The position numbers and the translations under genes were made by a program. Positions 50,301 through 58,365 of a DNA stretch of 64,000 nt are shown here, one piece after another. This stretch comes from Hymenobacter negativus. Lineage in GTDB: Bacteria; Bacteroidota; Bacteroidia; Cytophagales; Hymenobacteraceae. The DNA is taken from NCBI RefSeq assembly GCF_017571495.1, contig NZ_JAGETZ010000004.1:372001-436000 (forward strand), given 5' to 3'. The notes beneath the pieces were generated by a model. It did not search any database. It was given only the letters and a program-made list of their open reading frames with translations, and was not told the origin of the DNA. The stretch's first letter is position 1. The number at the start of each line of letters is the position of its first letter.

Positions 50301-52861
50301 TGAACACCGACGGCAAGGCGGCCGAGGTCAAAATCCCCATCAAGGGCGAGCACGTGCCCAACGTGTACGTGACGGCCACCGCCGTGCGCGCCCACACCGC
50401 CCAGGACCGCCTGCCCCTCACCGTGGCCCGCGGCTTCCTGCCCCTGACCGTGGAAAAGGAAGACTCGCGCCTGGCCGTGGCCATTGCCGCGCCGGCCGCC
50501 AGCCGCTCCCAGACCTGGCAAACCGTGGAAATCACAACCGCGCCCCGCGCCCAGCTCACCCTGGCCGTGGTGGACGAGGGCATTCTCCAACGCAACGGCT
50601 ACCAGAGCCCTGACCCGCACGCCTACTTCTACCAGAAGCGCGCCCTCGAAGTGTCGGCGTTTGATGTGTACCCCTTCCTGCTGCCCGAGCTGGGCACCAG
50701 CAGCAGCGGCGGCGACGCCGCCGACCTGGCCCGCCGCACCAACCCCGTGCCCAACCGCCGCGTGAAACTGGTGTCGAAATGGAGCGGCGTGCTGACCGCC
50801 GACGGCGACGGCAAAGTGCGCTACCGGGTCCGCGTACCGCAGTTCAGCGGGGCACTCCGCATCATGGCCGTGGCTTACAAGGACGATGCCTTCGGCTCGG
50901 CCGAAGCCACGATGAAGGTGGCCGACCCGGTGGTGATTTCGACAGCGCTGCCGCGGTTTGCCAGTCCTGGCGATACGGTTGACGTGCCCATAACTTTTAC
51001 AAACACGACCAATAAACCCATCCAGTGTTATGCTGGTATTGCCGTGGATAATAAGCAACCTCAGCCTAGTGCAAGAGTGGCTTTTTTCAACGGTTTTGAG
51101 AAAGGAAAACAAGGGGACGCTAACGAAACCGTACTTTCCGCTAATGCTGAACGCCGGTTTATATTTCACATGGTTGTTGGCAATCAGATTGGCTCCGTTC
51201 AGCTCAAAGCAACGTGTAATCCGGAAGCAAAGAGTGGGTACACAAGCATCTTTTCCGAAACCATCGAACTCCCCATCCGCCCCGCCGCCTCGCTCGAAAA
51301 GCGCACCGGCAGCGGCGTAGTAGCCGGCGGGGCCACGCTTCCGCTCAACCTAAAAACCGATTTCCTGCCCGCCTCGCTCACCAGTAGGCTGGTGGTGAGC
51401 CGCTCGCCGCTCACAGAGTTCAGCAAGGACTTGCGCTACCTGCTGCAATACCCCTACGGCTGCCTGGAGCAAACCGTATCGGCCGCTTTCCCGCAGCTGT
51501 ACTACGCCGATTTGGCCGCCACCTTGCAGCAGAAAACCGGGGCCGCCGCCAAGGCTCAGCGCTACAACCCCAACTACCACGTGCAGGAAGCCATCCGCAA
51601 GATTGAGAGCATGCAGCTCTACAACGGCAGCCTGAGCTACTGGCCGGGCGGCGACTACGACAACTGGTGGGCCACTGCCTACGCCGCGCACTTCCTGCAG
51701 GAAGCCCAGCAGGCCGGCTTCGCGGTGAATAAGTCGGTGCTCGACAAGGTGCTGAAATACCTGGCCTTCCGCCTCAAAAAGCGCGAAACCGAGCCCTACC
51801 AGTACTTCGACGTGAACAACCTGGCCCGCCAGCGCACCATCGCCAAAAAGGAAATTGCCTACACGCTCTACGTGCTGGCCCTGGCCGGCCGCCAGGACCC
51901 CGTGGCCCTGAACTACTACCGCGCCAACCGCCCCCTGCTGGCCGAAGACTCCAAGTTCCTGCTGGCCTGCACCCAGAGCCTGCTCGGCAACCAGCGCGCC
52001 TTCCGCGAGCTGCTGCCCACCAAGTTTGGCGGCGAGAAAGCGGCCGGCCGTGCCCTTGATGGCTCGTTCTACTCGCCCATCCGCGACGAGGGCCTCATCC
52101 TCAATGCCCTCGTCAGCACCGACCCCAACAACCCGCAAATTCCTGGCATCGCCCGCCAGCTCAGCCGCCAGATGAAGCAGGCCGGCTGGCTCAGCACCCA
52201 GGAGCGCGCCTTCGGCCTGCTGGCCCTCGGCAAAATAGCCCGCCAGAACGCCAAGAGCACCGCCACTGCCAGCCTGTTCATCGACGGCAAGCCGGCCGGC
52301 AATTTCGATGGTAAGGACTTCACCCTGCGCAACGTGGCCAACCGCAACCTGAGCATTCGCACCGCCGGTAAGGGCAACCTCTACTACTTCTGGGAAACCG
52401 AGGGCATCTCGGCCAGCGGCCAGGTGCACGAGGAAGATGCCTACCTGAAAGTGCGCCGCGAGTTCCTTACCCGCGACGGCGCCCCGTTGGGTGCCCCCAG
52501 CTTCCGTCAGAACGACTTGGTGGTGGTAAAAATCACCCTCGAAGCCGGCGATGCGGCGGGCGAAGTGAAGAACGTGGCCATCACCGACCTGCTCCCCGCC
52601 GGCCTCGAAATTGAGAACCCACGCATCGGAGCGCTGCGCGAGCTGAACTGGGCAAAAGACGCCAGCACGCCCGATTATCTGGACGTGCGGGATGACCGGA
52701 TTAACCTCTTCACCACCGCCACTGGCACGCCCAAGCACTTCTATTACCTCTGCCGCGCCGTGAGCAAAGGCACTTTCAAGCTGGGACCAGTGAATGCGGA
52801 TGCGATGTACAACGCCGAATACCACAGCTACAATGGGGCCGGCGTGGTGAGCGTGCGGTAA
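47327..52861 (+). CDS. Bacterial alpha-2-macroglobulin lipoprotein (YfhM-like)
   Basis: An 1844-residue periplasmic lipoprotein with lipobox LLAAASC. It has the tandem MG domains (MG1 LVFTFDEKVVDEGKLNRWDTTRYVTFSP onward), MG2 and bait-type regions (SFILPPTVMTGQYTLEVLTGND), the A2M family block TLAVVDEGILQRNGYQSPDPHAYFYQKRALEVSAFDVYPFLL (near 1085), and a thioester domain with GCLEQ (C1379) around YPYGCLEQTVSAAFPQLYY. Such proteins trap attacking proteases and pair with PBP1C, which lies three genes downstream. The start at 47327 is set by the lipoprotein signal. A stretch at about 50985-51265 is markedly AT-richer than the rest of the gene. Confidence 0.94.
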   Translation: MLAKYRFLPLLLVLLAAASCSKKTAQEQAVEAAQTDGDEIDPYSNLVFTFDEKVVDEGKLNRWDTTRYVTFSPNIRGKFKWTGDRELTFSPLEPFRPSTVFSAALRPEALPSDKQKLALNRPKFHTPYLDMSAPQVFYGSSKRAAGTAELKANLVFNYPVRPSDVKSRLTVTQDGAPVAVEVNSAEPDDMVAITFMQEVKPGIALQINVAPGLRPATGTAPTTKALSAPADVPYQSTLEVRELTGSLLNGQPVVTVLTNQPVSVADIQSSLKVTPTVAFTAEALESGFALRGGFEVGKTYQVSLAQGARGLLGGTLDNAYSQAVSFGNERPSLSFTSNDKAMYLDALGNRNLGLRINEVGKVKVTIAKVYANNIQQLLRGEKQYGYPGMDGEDSEDSGESSTDENGEYVDHSFQYYDTENIGNVISERTISVNGLPKEAGLRLLNLNLKDLEFQGPMKGLYVVRVQDTERQWLQVSKLVAVTDVGLIVKQGATGGTVVFANSIRTAEPLSGVTVNLVSSNNQVIGTTTTDKSGVAQFDSAASMKRFTLGMITAVKDADFSFLDLTKSRVETSRFEVGGLTSNAAHYQAFLYGDRNLYRPGDTVRTNTVIRTEDWKLPPTGLPMKIRLLMPTGKEYSILQKKLNGAGSFESSFILPPTVMTGQYTLEVLTGNDVLLTSRPISVEEFIPDRLKVTVTAAPKILKPGQDVTASITAMNLFGPPASDRKYEVEFSLKQKSFQPKGYPNYSFEINNGQSKTSDDWVSTLGKTVREGTTDATGHGTASYTVPDYHDMGTLEGVAFTTVFDETGRPVNRLATFDVQTQTTMFGMRDLPSLVSTRQELPLKLVAVTPAGKPTTAEAQVTIYRMLWETVLERQGGRFVYNSQRRAQTVMNVDYTVKGQTDFNFTPIYSGEYEVQVRRPGATSYVSQTFYAYGYGDTQGNAFEVNNEGEVTIEADKPKYAPGETANLLLKSPFAGRILVTVERANVLDHFYVNTDGKAAEVKIPIKGEHVPNVYVTATAVRAHTAQDRLPLTVARGFLPLTVEKEDSRLAVAIAAPAASRSQTWQTVEITTAPRAQLTLAVVDEGILQRNGYQSPDPHAYFYQKRALEVSAFDVYPFLLPELGTSSSGGDAADLARRTNPVPNRRVKLVSKWSGVLTADGDGKVRYRVRVPQFSGALRIMAVAYKDDAFGSAEATMKVADPVVISTALPRFASPGDTVDVPITFTNTTNKPIQCYAGIAVDNKQPQPSARVAFFNGFEKGKQGDANETVLSANAERRFIFHMVVGNQIGSVQLKATCNPEAKSGYTSIFSETIELPIRPAASLEKRTGSGVVAGGATLPLNLKTDFLPASLTSRLVVSRSPLTEFSKDLRYLLQYPYGCLEQTVSAAFPQLYYADLAATLQQKTGAAAKAQRYNPNYHVQEAIRKIESMQLYNGSLSYWPGGDYDNWWATAYAAHFLQEAQQAGFAVNKSVLDKVLKYLAFRLKKRETEPYQYFDVNNLARQRTIAKKEIAYTLYVLALAGRQDPVALNYYRANRPLLAEDSKFLLACTQSLLGNQRAFRELLPTKFGGEKAAGRALDGSFYSPIRDEGLILNALVSTDPNNPQIPGIARQLSRQMKQAGWLSTQERAFGLLALGKIARQNAKSTATASLFIDGKPAGNFDGKDFTLRNVANRNLSIRTAGKGNLYYFWETEGISASGQVHEEDAYLKVRREFLTRDGAPLGAPSFRQNDLVVVKITLEAGDAAGEVKNVAITDLLPAGLEIENPRIGALRELNWAKDASTPDYLDVRDDRINLFTTATGTPKHFYYLCRAVSKGTFKLGPVNADAMYNAEYHSYNGAGVVSVR

Positions 52862-52916
52862 TGGCGCAAGTCGTATACGGTAGGGCTGTGCCTGCTATTC
52901 CAAGACTTCGGAAACA

Positions 52917-53780
52917 ATGAGACGCTTACTGCTTGTGTTGCTTGAGTCACTGGCTGCCTTCGAGGCGGGCAGTTCGGCCCTGTTGCCCCAAGCCAAAGCT
53001 GATGCATTGGTGTGGCAGCAGCTCGACCAAGGTCTGGCGCTGGGCGAATACACGCCCGTAAGCAAATCTGAGCTAGGCGATTCTAAAATCACCATTCTTC
53101 GCATCAACCCGAATTTCTACGCCTTCCGCTTGCTGGAGTCGGTCCGATTCAAAGACCAACGCAAGACAGCGGCGCAGTGGTGCCAACAGGAGAAGCTGGT
53201 CGCCTGCATCAATGCCGGTATGTACCAACCCGACGGGCAAAACACCGGCTATATGCGCAACTACAAGTCCATTAATAACACGGCCTTCAACGCCGACAAC
53301 TGCCTGCTGGCTTTCAACCCCACTGATAGTTCACAAGCCGAAATCAAGCTGATTGACCGGGGATGTGAGGCCGACTGGGAACAGCAGGCCCAGCGCTACC
53401 AATCCGTTTCGCAAAGCGTACGCATGATAGACTGCCACCAGAATAATACCTGGGCGCAACAGCCCAAAAAATGGAGTTCGGCGGTGTGGGGCATGGACAA
53501 GGAAGGGCAGGCACTGATGATATTCTGCCGCTCGCCCTACACCATGCACGACTACGTGGACATCCTCCTGCAAGCGCCACTGAACATTCAGCAGGCCATG
53601 TACCTGGAAGGCGGCCCGGAGGCCAGCTTGTACCTGAAAAGTGGTGCTACCGAGCGTAATTTATTCGGCAGCTACGAAACGGGCTTTACCGAAAACGATA
53701 ATTCTCAGGAAGCATTTGCACTGCCGAACGTGATTGGGATAGTGAGGAAAGGAGCATCCAGCGCCGCGTCAGGACGATGA
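52917..53780 (+). CDS. Phosphodiester glycosidase-like protein (NAGPA/DUF2233-type)
   Basis: A 287-residue protein. The N-terminus is moderately hydrophobic (MRRLLLVLLESLAAFEAGSSALL), an unclear signal. Conserved-looking blocks are ITILRINPNFYAFRLLESVRFKDQRKTAAQWCQQEKLVACINAGMYQPDGQNTGYM, WGMDKEGQALMIFCRSPYTMHDYVDILL and MYLEGGPEASLYLKSG, which resemble the phosphodiester glycosidase (NAGPA) fold with its INAGMY and GG-E-ASL motifs. In this setting it may act on peptidoglycan- or teichoate-like sugar phosphates, but that is inference. It lies between the alpha-2-macroglobulin gene and pbpC on the same strand. Confidence 0.75.
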   Translation: MRRLLLVLLESLAAFEAGSSALLPQAKADALVWQQLDQGLALGEYTPVSKSELGDSKITILRINPNFYAFRLLESVRFKDQRKTAAQWCQQEKLVACINAGMYQPDGQNTGYMRNYKSINNTAFNADNCLLAFNPTDSSQAEIKLIDRGCEADWEQQAQRYQSVSQSVRMIDCHQNNTWAQQPKKWSSAVWGMDKEGQALMIFCRSPYTMHDYVDILLQAPLNIQQAMYLEGGPEASLYLKSGATERNLFGSYETGFTENDNSQEAFALPNVIGIVRKGASSAASGR

Positions 53781-53888
53781 GTAAGCATTTCCAGTAGCGC
53801 GGACTTTGAAACTGGTCCAGGTAGCATTTGCGCTAAACTCGCGCCAGTAGCAAGCGTACGGTAGGTTCCTTTTCCATCAATTCTGTTT

Positions 53889-54221
53889 ATGTTCGTCTTA
53901 AACCGCCGCCTTCTGATTATCCTGTTGACCATGTTTCTCGCCATGGTCCTCTGGATGGCCTACTTCTTCTACTTCCGTACCGATGGCCGGGGCCACGTAA
54001 TCCGGGAGGCCGACAGCCCAGCCGCCGAAGCCCGGGGCCAGCAGCTGCTTAGCCGAGCCGACAACCTCATGAATCAGCATCAATACGATGTCGCTAAGAC
54101 CCTGCTCGACTCCCTCCGCGATGCCGACCTCAACCCAGCCATGTTCATTGCTGATGATGCGCTGGAGCAGCGTATGGACACGTTGCGCCGTCGCCGGTTT
54201 CGGGAGAAAGCGGCTCAGTAG
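53889..54221 (+). CDS. Small single-pass membrane protein
   Basis: A 110-residue protein: one N-terminal membrane helix (about 8-28, LLIILLTMFLAMVLWMAYFFYF), then a soluble helical part (AEARGQQLLSRADNLMNQHQYDVAKTLLDSLRDADLNPAMFIADDALEQRMDTLRRRRFREKA) with a TPR-like look. Unknown function. It ends 11 nt before pbpC, so it may assist PBP1C or the neighbouring protease-trap protein. Confidence 0.7.
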   Translation: MFVLNRRLLIILLTMFLAMVLWMAYFFYFRTDGRGHVIREADSPAAEARGQQLLSRADNLMNQHQYDVAKTLLDSLRDADLNPAMFIADDALEQRMDTLRRRRFREKAAQ

Positions 54222-54232
54222 TAACTTTCGGG

Positions 54233-56650
54233 ATGAGCAAGCGGCATTGGGTACGGAATGGAATTGGCATAGCCTGCGGGCTGCTGCTGGTTTTTGTCCT
54301 CGACCGCCTCTTCCCCCTGCCGCCGGCGCCGCGCTACTCCCCCATCGTGCTGGCGGCTGATGGCACCGTGCTTCACGCCTTCTTGAACCCCACTCAGAAA
54401 TGGCGCATGAAAACGGAGCTGGCCGAAATCACGCCCGCTTTACAGCAGGCCATCATCAATAAAGAGGACCGATACTTCCGCTACCATTTTGGGGTGAACC
54501 CGGTGGCAATAATGCAGGCCGCCGGGCGCAATCTGTTTGGCAAGGGACGCACCACCGGGGCCAGCACCATCACCATGCAGGTGGCCCGATTGCTGGAGCC
54601 CAAGGAGCGCACCTTCGGCAATAAGCTCAAGGAAATGCTGCGCGCCATGCAGCTGGAAGCGCACTACAGCAAGGCCGAAATTCTGCAGCTTTACTTGAAC
54701 CTGGTGCCCTACGGCAGCAATATCGAAGGCGTGAAGTCGGCCGCGCTGCTCTATTTCCAACAGCCCCCCGACTACCTCTCGCTGGCCCAGACCGTGACGC
54801 TGGCCATCATCCCGAACCAGCCCCGCGTGCTGGTGCTGGGCAAAAACAACGACCGTATTCTGGCCGAGCGCAACCGCTGGCTGCGGCAGTTTCAGCAGCA
54901 GCACCTGTTCCCCGACCAGGACATTGAAGACGCGGTGAACGAGCCGCTGGACGTGCAGCGCCACGCCGCCCCCACACTGGCGCCGCACCTGGCACGGCGG
55001 CTCGTGACGCAGTTTCCTGGTCAGCCCATCATCAGTTCTACGCTACGCCGCGCCCCACAGGCCAAAGCCGAGGATTTGACTAAAAACTACGTGCGCCGCC
55101 TGCACGAACTGGGCATTTCGCAGGCCGCTGTGCTGGTCGTGAACAACCGCACCCGCGCCGTGGAAGCTTATGTGGGCTCCGCCGATTTTCAGGATGCGGC
55201 CAGCAGCGGGCAGGTTGATGGCGTGCGCGCCGTACGCTCGCCGGGCAGCACGCTCAAACCCTTCCTCTACGCCCTGGCTGTGGACCGCGGCATCGTAACG
55301 CCCAAGCTGAAGCTGCCCGACGTGCCCACCAATTTCAGCGGCTTCCACCCCGAGAATTTCGACAAAACCTACGCCGGCGAAGTGACCGTGGAGCGCGCCC
55401 TCACCTATTCGCTCAACATCCCTGCCGTGCGCGTGCTGGCCGAAGTTGGCGTGCCCACTCTCACCGACAAGCTGCGGCAGGCCGGCTTCAAAAGCGTGGC
55501 CAAAGCCGCCCCGCTGCTAGGCCTCAGCACCGTTCTGGGCGGCTGCGGGGCGACGCTGGAGGAACTGATGGGCCTGTACGCGGCGCTGGCAGACGGCGGG
55601 CGGTACCGGGGGTTACGGCTTACCTCACTACCTGCCGGAACCTCACCCTCGACCCCTCTCCAAAAGAGAGGGGAGCCTGACGATTCAACTCCGCGCAAAA
55701 CCGGTGTCCCCTCTCTTTTGAATAGGGGGGCAGGAGATGAAATTCCCGCCGGAACGCCCCTCATCTCCCCCGCCGCTGCCTTCCTCATCACTGACATCCT
55801 GGCTCAGCGCACCCGCCCTGACCTGCCGATGGGCTACCAGAACAGCCGCCACCTGCCCAAAATTGCCTGGAAAACCGGCACCAGCTATGGCCGACGCGAT
55901 GCCTGGAGCATTGGCTACAACCAGGATTACACCATTGGCGTGTGGGTGGGTAATTTCAGTGGGCAGGGCAGCCCGTCCCTGACCGGCGCCGACGTGGCTT
56001 CGCCCCTGCTCTTCGACCTGTTCAACGCCCTGGCTTACAACTCCCCCAACAACTGGGCTGTGCCGCCCGCCACGCTGGACTTCCGGCTGGTCTGCGCCGA
56101 AACCGGCCTTGTGCCCGGCGAGCATTGCCCCAACCAACTGATTGACTACTACCTGCCGGGCGTGTCGACGGCGCGGCACTGCGAGCATCAGAAAGAAACG
56201 CTGGTATCGGGCGATGGGGCCATTTCCTACTGCCGGGCCTGCGTGCCGGCAATGGGCTTTCGGCGGCAGCTGTTCCCCAATCCACTGCCGGAAGTGCTGG
56301 CGTTTCGGGAGGCTCAGGGGCTGCCGTCCAGCCGCCTGCCGCCGCACAACCCCGCCTGCCAGTTGGTGCGCACGTCCAACGACGGCGCGGGCGCGGCCCT
56401 GGCCATCACCTCTCCGCTCGACCATGCCGAATACGTGCTCGACCGCAAGGAGAAGCAACAAATGCTGCTCACCTGCGCGGCCGGCAGCGAAGTGCGCCAA
56501 GTATTCTGGTACGTGAACGACCAGTTTTTGCGGGCCGCAGCGGCTACCGAGCGGGTATTTTTTTGGCCGCCCAGCGGCACGGTGAAAATATCCTGCGCCG
56601 ACGACCACGGGCGCAATGTGGACATTCAGCTGCAAGTGGCTGAATTGTAG
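54233..56650 (+). CDS. pbpC: Penicillin-binding protein 1C with in-frame repeat insertion
   Basis: An 805-residue bifunctional class A PBP. Signal-anchor at residues about 8-26, glycosyltransferase domain (about 55-215) with NKEDRYFRYHFGVNP and RTTGASTITMQVARLLEPKERT, then a transpeptidase domain with nucleophile S339 in SPGSTLKPFLYAL, an SLN-type motif (YSLNIPAVRVLAEVG) and KTGTSYGRRDAW. The C-terminal BiPBP_C-like region closes the protein. Residues about 468-505 are a 38-residue proline/charged insertion encoded by a palindromic repeat and bounded by the repeated coding GCCGGAAC (PAGT...PAGT). The insertion lies between the SLN-type and KTG motifs. With the upstream alpha-2-macroglobulin gene it makes the known YfhM-PBP1C pair. 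Confidence 0.93.
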   Translation: MSKRHWVRNGIGIACGLLLVFVLDRLFPLPPAPRYSPIVLAADGTVLHAFLNPTQKWRMKTELAEITPALQQAIINKEDRYFRYHFGVNPVAIMQAAGRNLFGKGRTTGASTITMQVARLLEPKERTFGNKLKEMLRAMQLEAHYSKAEILQLYLNLVPYGSNIEGVKSAALLYFQQPPDYLSLAQTVTLAIIPNQPRVLVLGKNNDRILAERNRWLRQFQQQHLFPDQDIEDAVNEPLDVQRHAAPTLAPHLARRLVTQFPGQPIISSTLRRAPQAKAEDLTKNYVRRLHELGISQAAVLVVNNRTRAVEAYVGSADFQDAASSGQVDGVRAVRSPGSTLKPFLYALAVDRGIVTPKLKLPDVPTNFSGFHPENFDKTYAGEVTVERALTYSLNIPAVRVLAEVGVPTLTDKLRQAGFKSVAKAAPLLGLSTVLGGCGATLEELMGLYAALADGGRYRGLRLTSLPAGTSPSTPLQKRGEPDDSTPRKTGVPSLLNRGAGDEIPAGTPLISPAAAFLITDILAQRTRPDLPMGYQNSRHLPKIAWKTGTSYGRRDAWSIGYNQDYTIGVWVGNFSGQGSPSLTGADVASPLLFDLFNALAYNSPNNWAVPPATLDFRLVCAETGLVPGEHCPNQLIDYYLPGVSTARHCEHQKETLVSGDGAISYCRACVPAMGFRRQLFPNPLPEVLAFREAQGLPSSRLPPHNPACQLVRTSNDGAGAALAITSPLDHAEYVLDRKEKQQMLLTCAAGSEVRQVFWYVNDQFLRAAAATERVFFWPPSGTVKISCADDHGRNVDIQLQVAEL
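55634..55755 (+). repeat. Palindromic repeat element inserted in frame in pbpC
   Basis: An element of 106 bp between direct repeats GCCGGAAC (55634-55641 and 55748-55755), 114 bp period. Its inner arms CAAAAGAGAGGGGA (55661-55674) and TCCCCTCTCTTTTG (55707-55720) are exact reverse complements, and CCCCTCTC/GAGAGGGG (55653-55673) forms a smaller hairpin. The type CCCCTCTC-AAA-GAGAGGGG is a common bacterial intergenic repeat. 114 is a multiple of three, so the frame is kept. Confidence 0.8.
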
Positions 56651-56908
56651 CGGCGGTTCAGCCTGACCTGGGCAGTCAGGTAATCCTGTGCTGATTAAAC
56701 AGCATAAGTATCTGACATACATAAGTATTAGACAGAAATACCCTGACAGTAAAAGACCCGAATCGTTTCTGATGGTTTTTTAGCTATCTGTAACCTTTCA
56801 GCCTGAATCGTGTTAACGAACCTTGGTTAAAGTGGCTTTTACCGGTTAGCCCATCCGAAGGTGATACCGAACAGTATTGCTTAGTGAGTTGCCTCTGCCT
56901 ATCTATTT

Positions 56909-58264
56909 ATGAAACAAACCTTGTTGGCGTTAAAACCGCTGTTTCGATTATTTCTGTTTGCCCCTTTTTGCGCATTATCCCAACCAGTTGCCCCACCCCC
57001 ACCCGCTAGTACCCTGACGCTGTCGCAGTGCCTGAACTACGCACTGGTAAACCAGCCCGTGGTGCGACAAGCCCGAATTGACGAGCAAGTCACGGATGCC
57101 GAAATCCGCATTGCCAAGGCTGCCTGGCTGCCGCAAGTAGGCGTCACGGCCTCGGCGCAGCACTATTTCCAGCTGCCTACTACCATTTTCCCCAACCTGA
57201 CCACCGGCCTGAATGAGCCCCGGCAGCTGGGGGTGAAAAACACTTCCACCATTGGGCTTTCGGGCACGCAGGTCATCTATAATAACGATGTAAACCTGGC
57301 GTCGCGGGGCGCCCGCTTCTCACGGCAGGCGGCCCAGCAGAACACCACAAACACGCGCATCAATGTGGTATCGGACGTGAGCAAGGCGTTTTACGACGTG
57401 CTGCTTTCGCAACGGCAGCTCGACGTATTTAATGAGGACATCGTGCGGCTGCGGCGCAACTACCAGGATGCCAAGGCGCGCTACGACGTGGGCATTGTGG
57501 ATAAAACCGACTACCTGCAGGCCGAGATTTCGCTGAACAACTCGTTGGCCGGCCGCAAGCAGGCCCAGGAAAGCATCAAGGCCAAAACTGCCTACCTCCA
57601 GCAGCTAATGGGCCTGCCGCCCGAGCGCCCCATCTCGCTGCAATACGACACGCTGAAGCTGGAAACCGACGCCGTGTTCGACACCACGGCTGGCCTGAAC
57701 GTAGCCAGCCGCATCGAGTTCCAGCAGCTCCTGACTCAGAAGTCGCTCCAAAGCGTTACCATCGACTACTATCGGCTGGGCTTCCTGCCGTCGCTCAGCG
57801 CGTTTGGCAACTACAACGCGGTGTACCAGAACAACGAGTTTGGGAACCTCTATGCTCAACGCTTTCCAAACTCCTACGCGGGTTTGCAGGCCGCGCTGCC
57901 CATTTTCACCGGTTTCCGGCGCACCCAGAACCTGCGCCGCGCCCGCCTGCAGGACAACCGCATCGACGAGGACATCAACAGCACCCGCAACCAGATTAAT
58001 ACCGAGTACACCCAGGCCCTGGCCTCGTACAAGAGCACCTTCAACGACTACCTGGTGGGCAAGCGCAACCTCGACTTGGCCAAGCAGGTGTACACCGTGG
58101 TCGACTTGCAGTACCGCGAAGGCATCAAAGCCTACCTCGACTTGCTGATTGCCCAAACGACGCTTCGCACCGCGCAGCTCAATTACTACACCTCACTGTT
58201 CCAGGTGCTGGGTAGCAAGGTGGAGTTGCAACGCACGCTGGGCACGCTGCCAACGGACTATTAA
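56909..58264 (+). CDS. TolC family outer membrane efflux protein
   Basis: A 451-residue outer-membrane factor with signal peptide (about 1-25, LFAPFCALSQPV) and paired OEP repeats (about 35-230 and 245-440). LTLSQCLNYALVNQPVVRQARIDEQ opens the first repeat, VSDVSKAFYDVLLSQRQLDVFNEDIVRLRRNYQDAKARYDVGIVDKTDYLQAEISLNNS the coil, and YKSTFNDYLVGKRNLDLAKQVYTVVDLQYREGIKAYLDLLIAQTTLRTAQLNYYTSLFQVL the second. It forms the exit duct for the following RND pump genes, an operon of three. The 258-bp upstream region shows no convincing promoter match and no regulator gene. Confidence 0.93.
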   Translation: MKQTLLALKPLFRLFLFAPFCALSQPVAPPPPASTLTLSQCLNYALVNQPVVRQARIDEQVTDAEIRIAKAAWLPQVGVTASAQHYFQLPTTIFPNLTTGLNEPRQLGVKNTSTIGLSGTQVIYNNDVNLASRGARFSRQAAQQNTTNTRINVVSDVSKAFYDVLLSQRQLDVFNEDIVRLRRNYQDAKARYDVGIVDKTDYLQAEISLNNSLAGRKQAQESIKAKTAYLQQLMGLPPERPISLQYDTLKLETDAVFDTTAGLNVASRIEFQQLLTQKSLQSVTIDYYRLGFLPSLSAFGNYNAVYQNNEFGNLYAQRFPNSYAGLQAALPIFTGFRRTQNLRRARLQDNRIDEDINSTRNQINTEYTQALASYKSTFNDYLVGKRNLDLAKQVYTVVDLQYREGIKAYLDLLIAQTTLRTAQLNYYTSLFQVLGSKVELQRTLGTLPTDY

Positions 58265-58365
58265 TTAAGTACGCTTCCAGGCCTTCATGCCAAGCGCAGC
58301 CGAGGCGTGGCCGTCCCTACATACTCTAAAAGCCGCTGCTTCCCCGCTGTCGGCGAACAGTTAAG

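Noticed and set aside
49250-51169. A 639-codon open frame on the minus strand opposite the alpha-2-macroglobulin gene
   Set aside because: It is rich in His, Gly and Val as expected for the antisense of a GC-rich gene and overlaps a clear family member.
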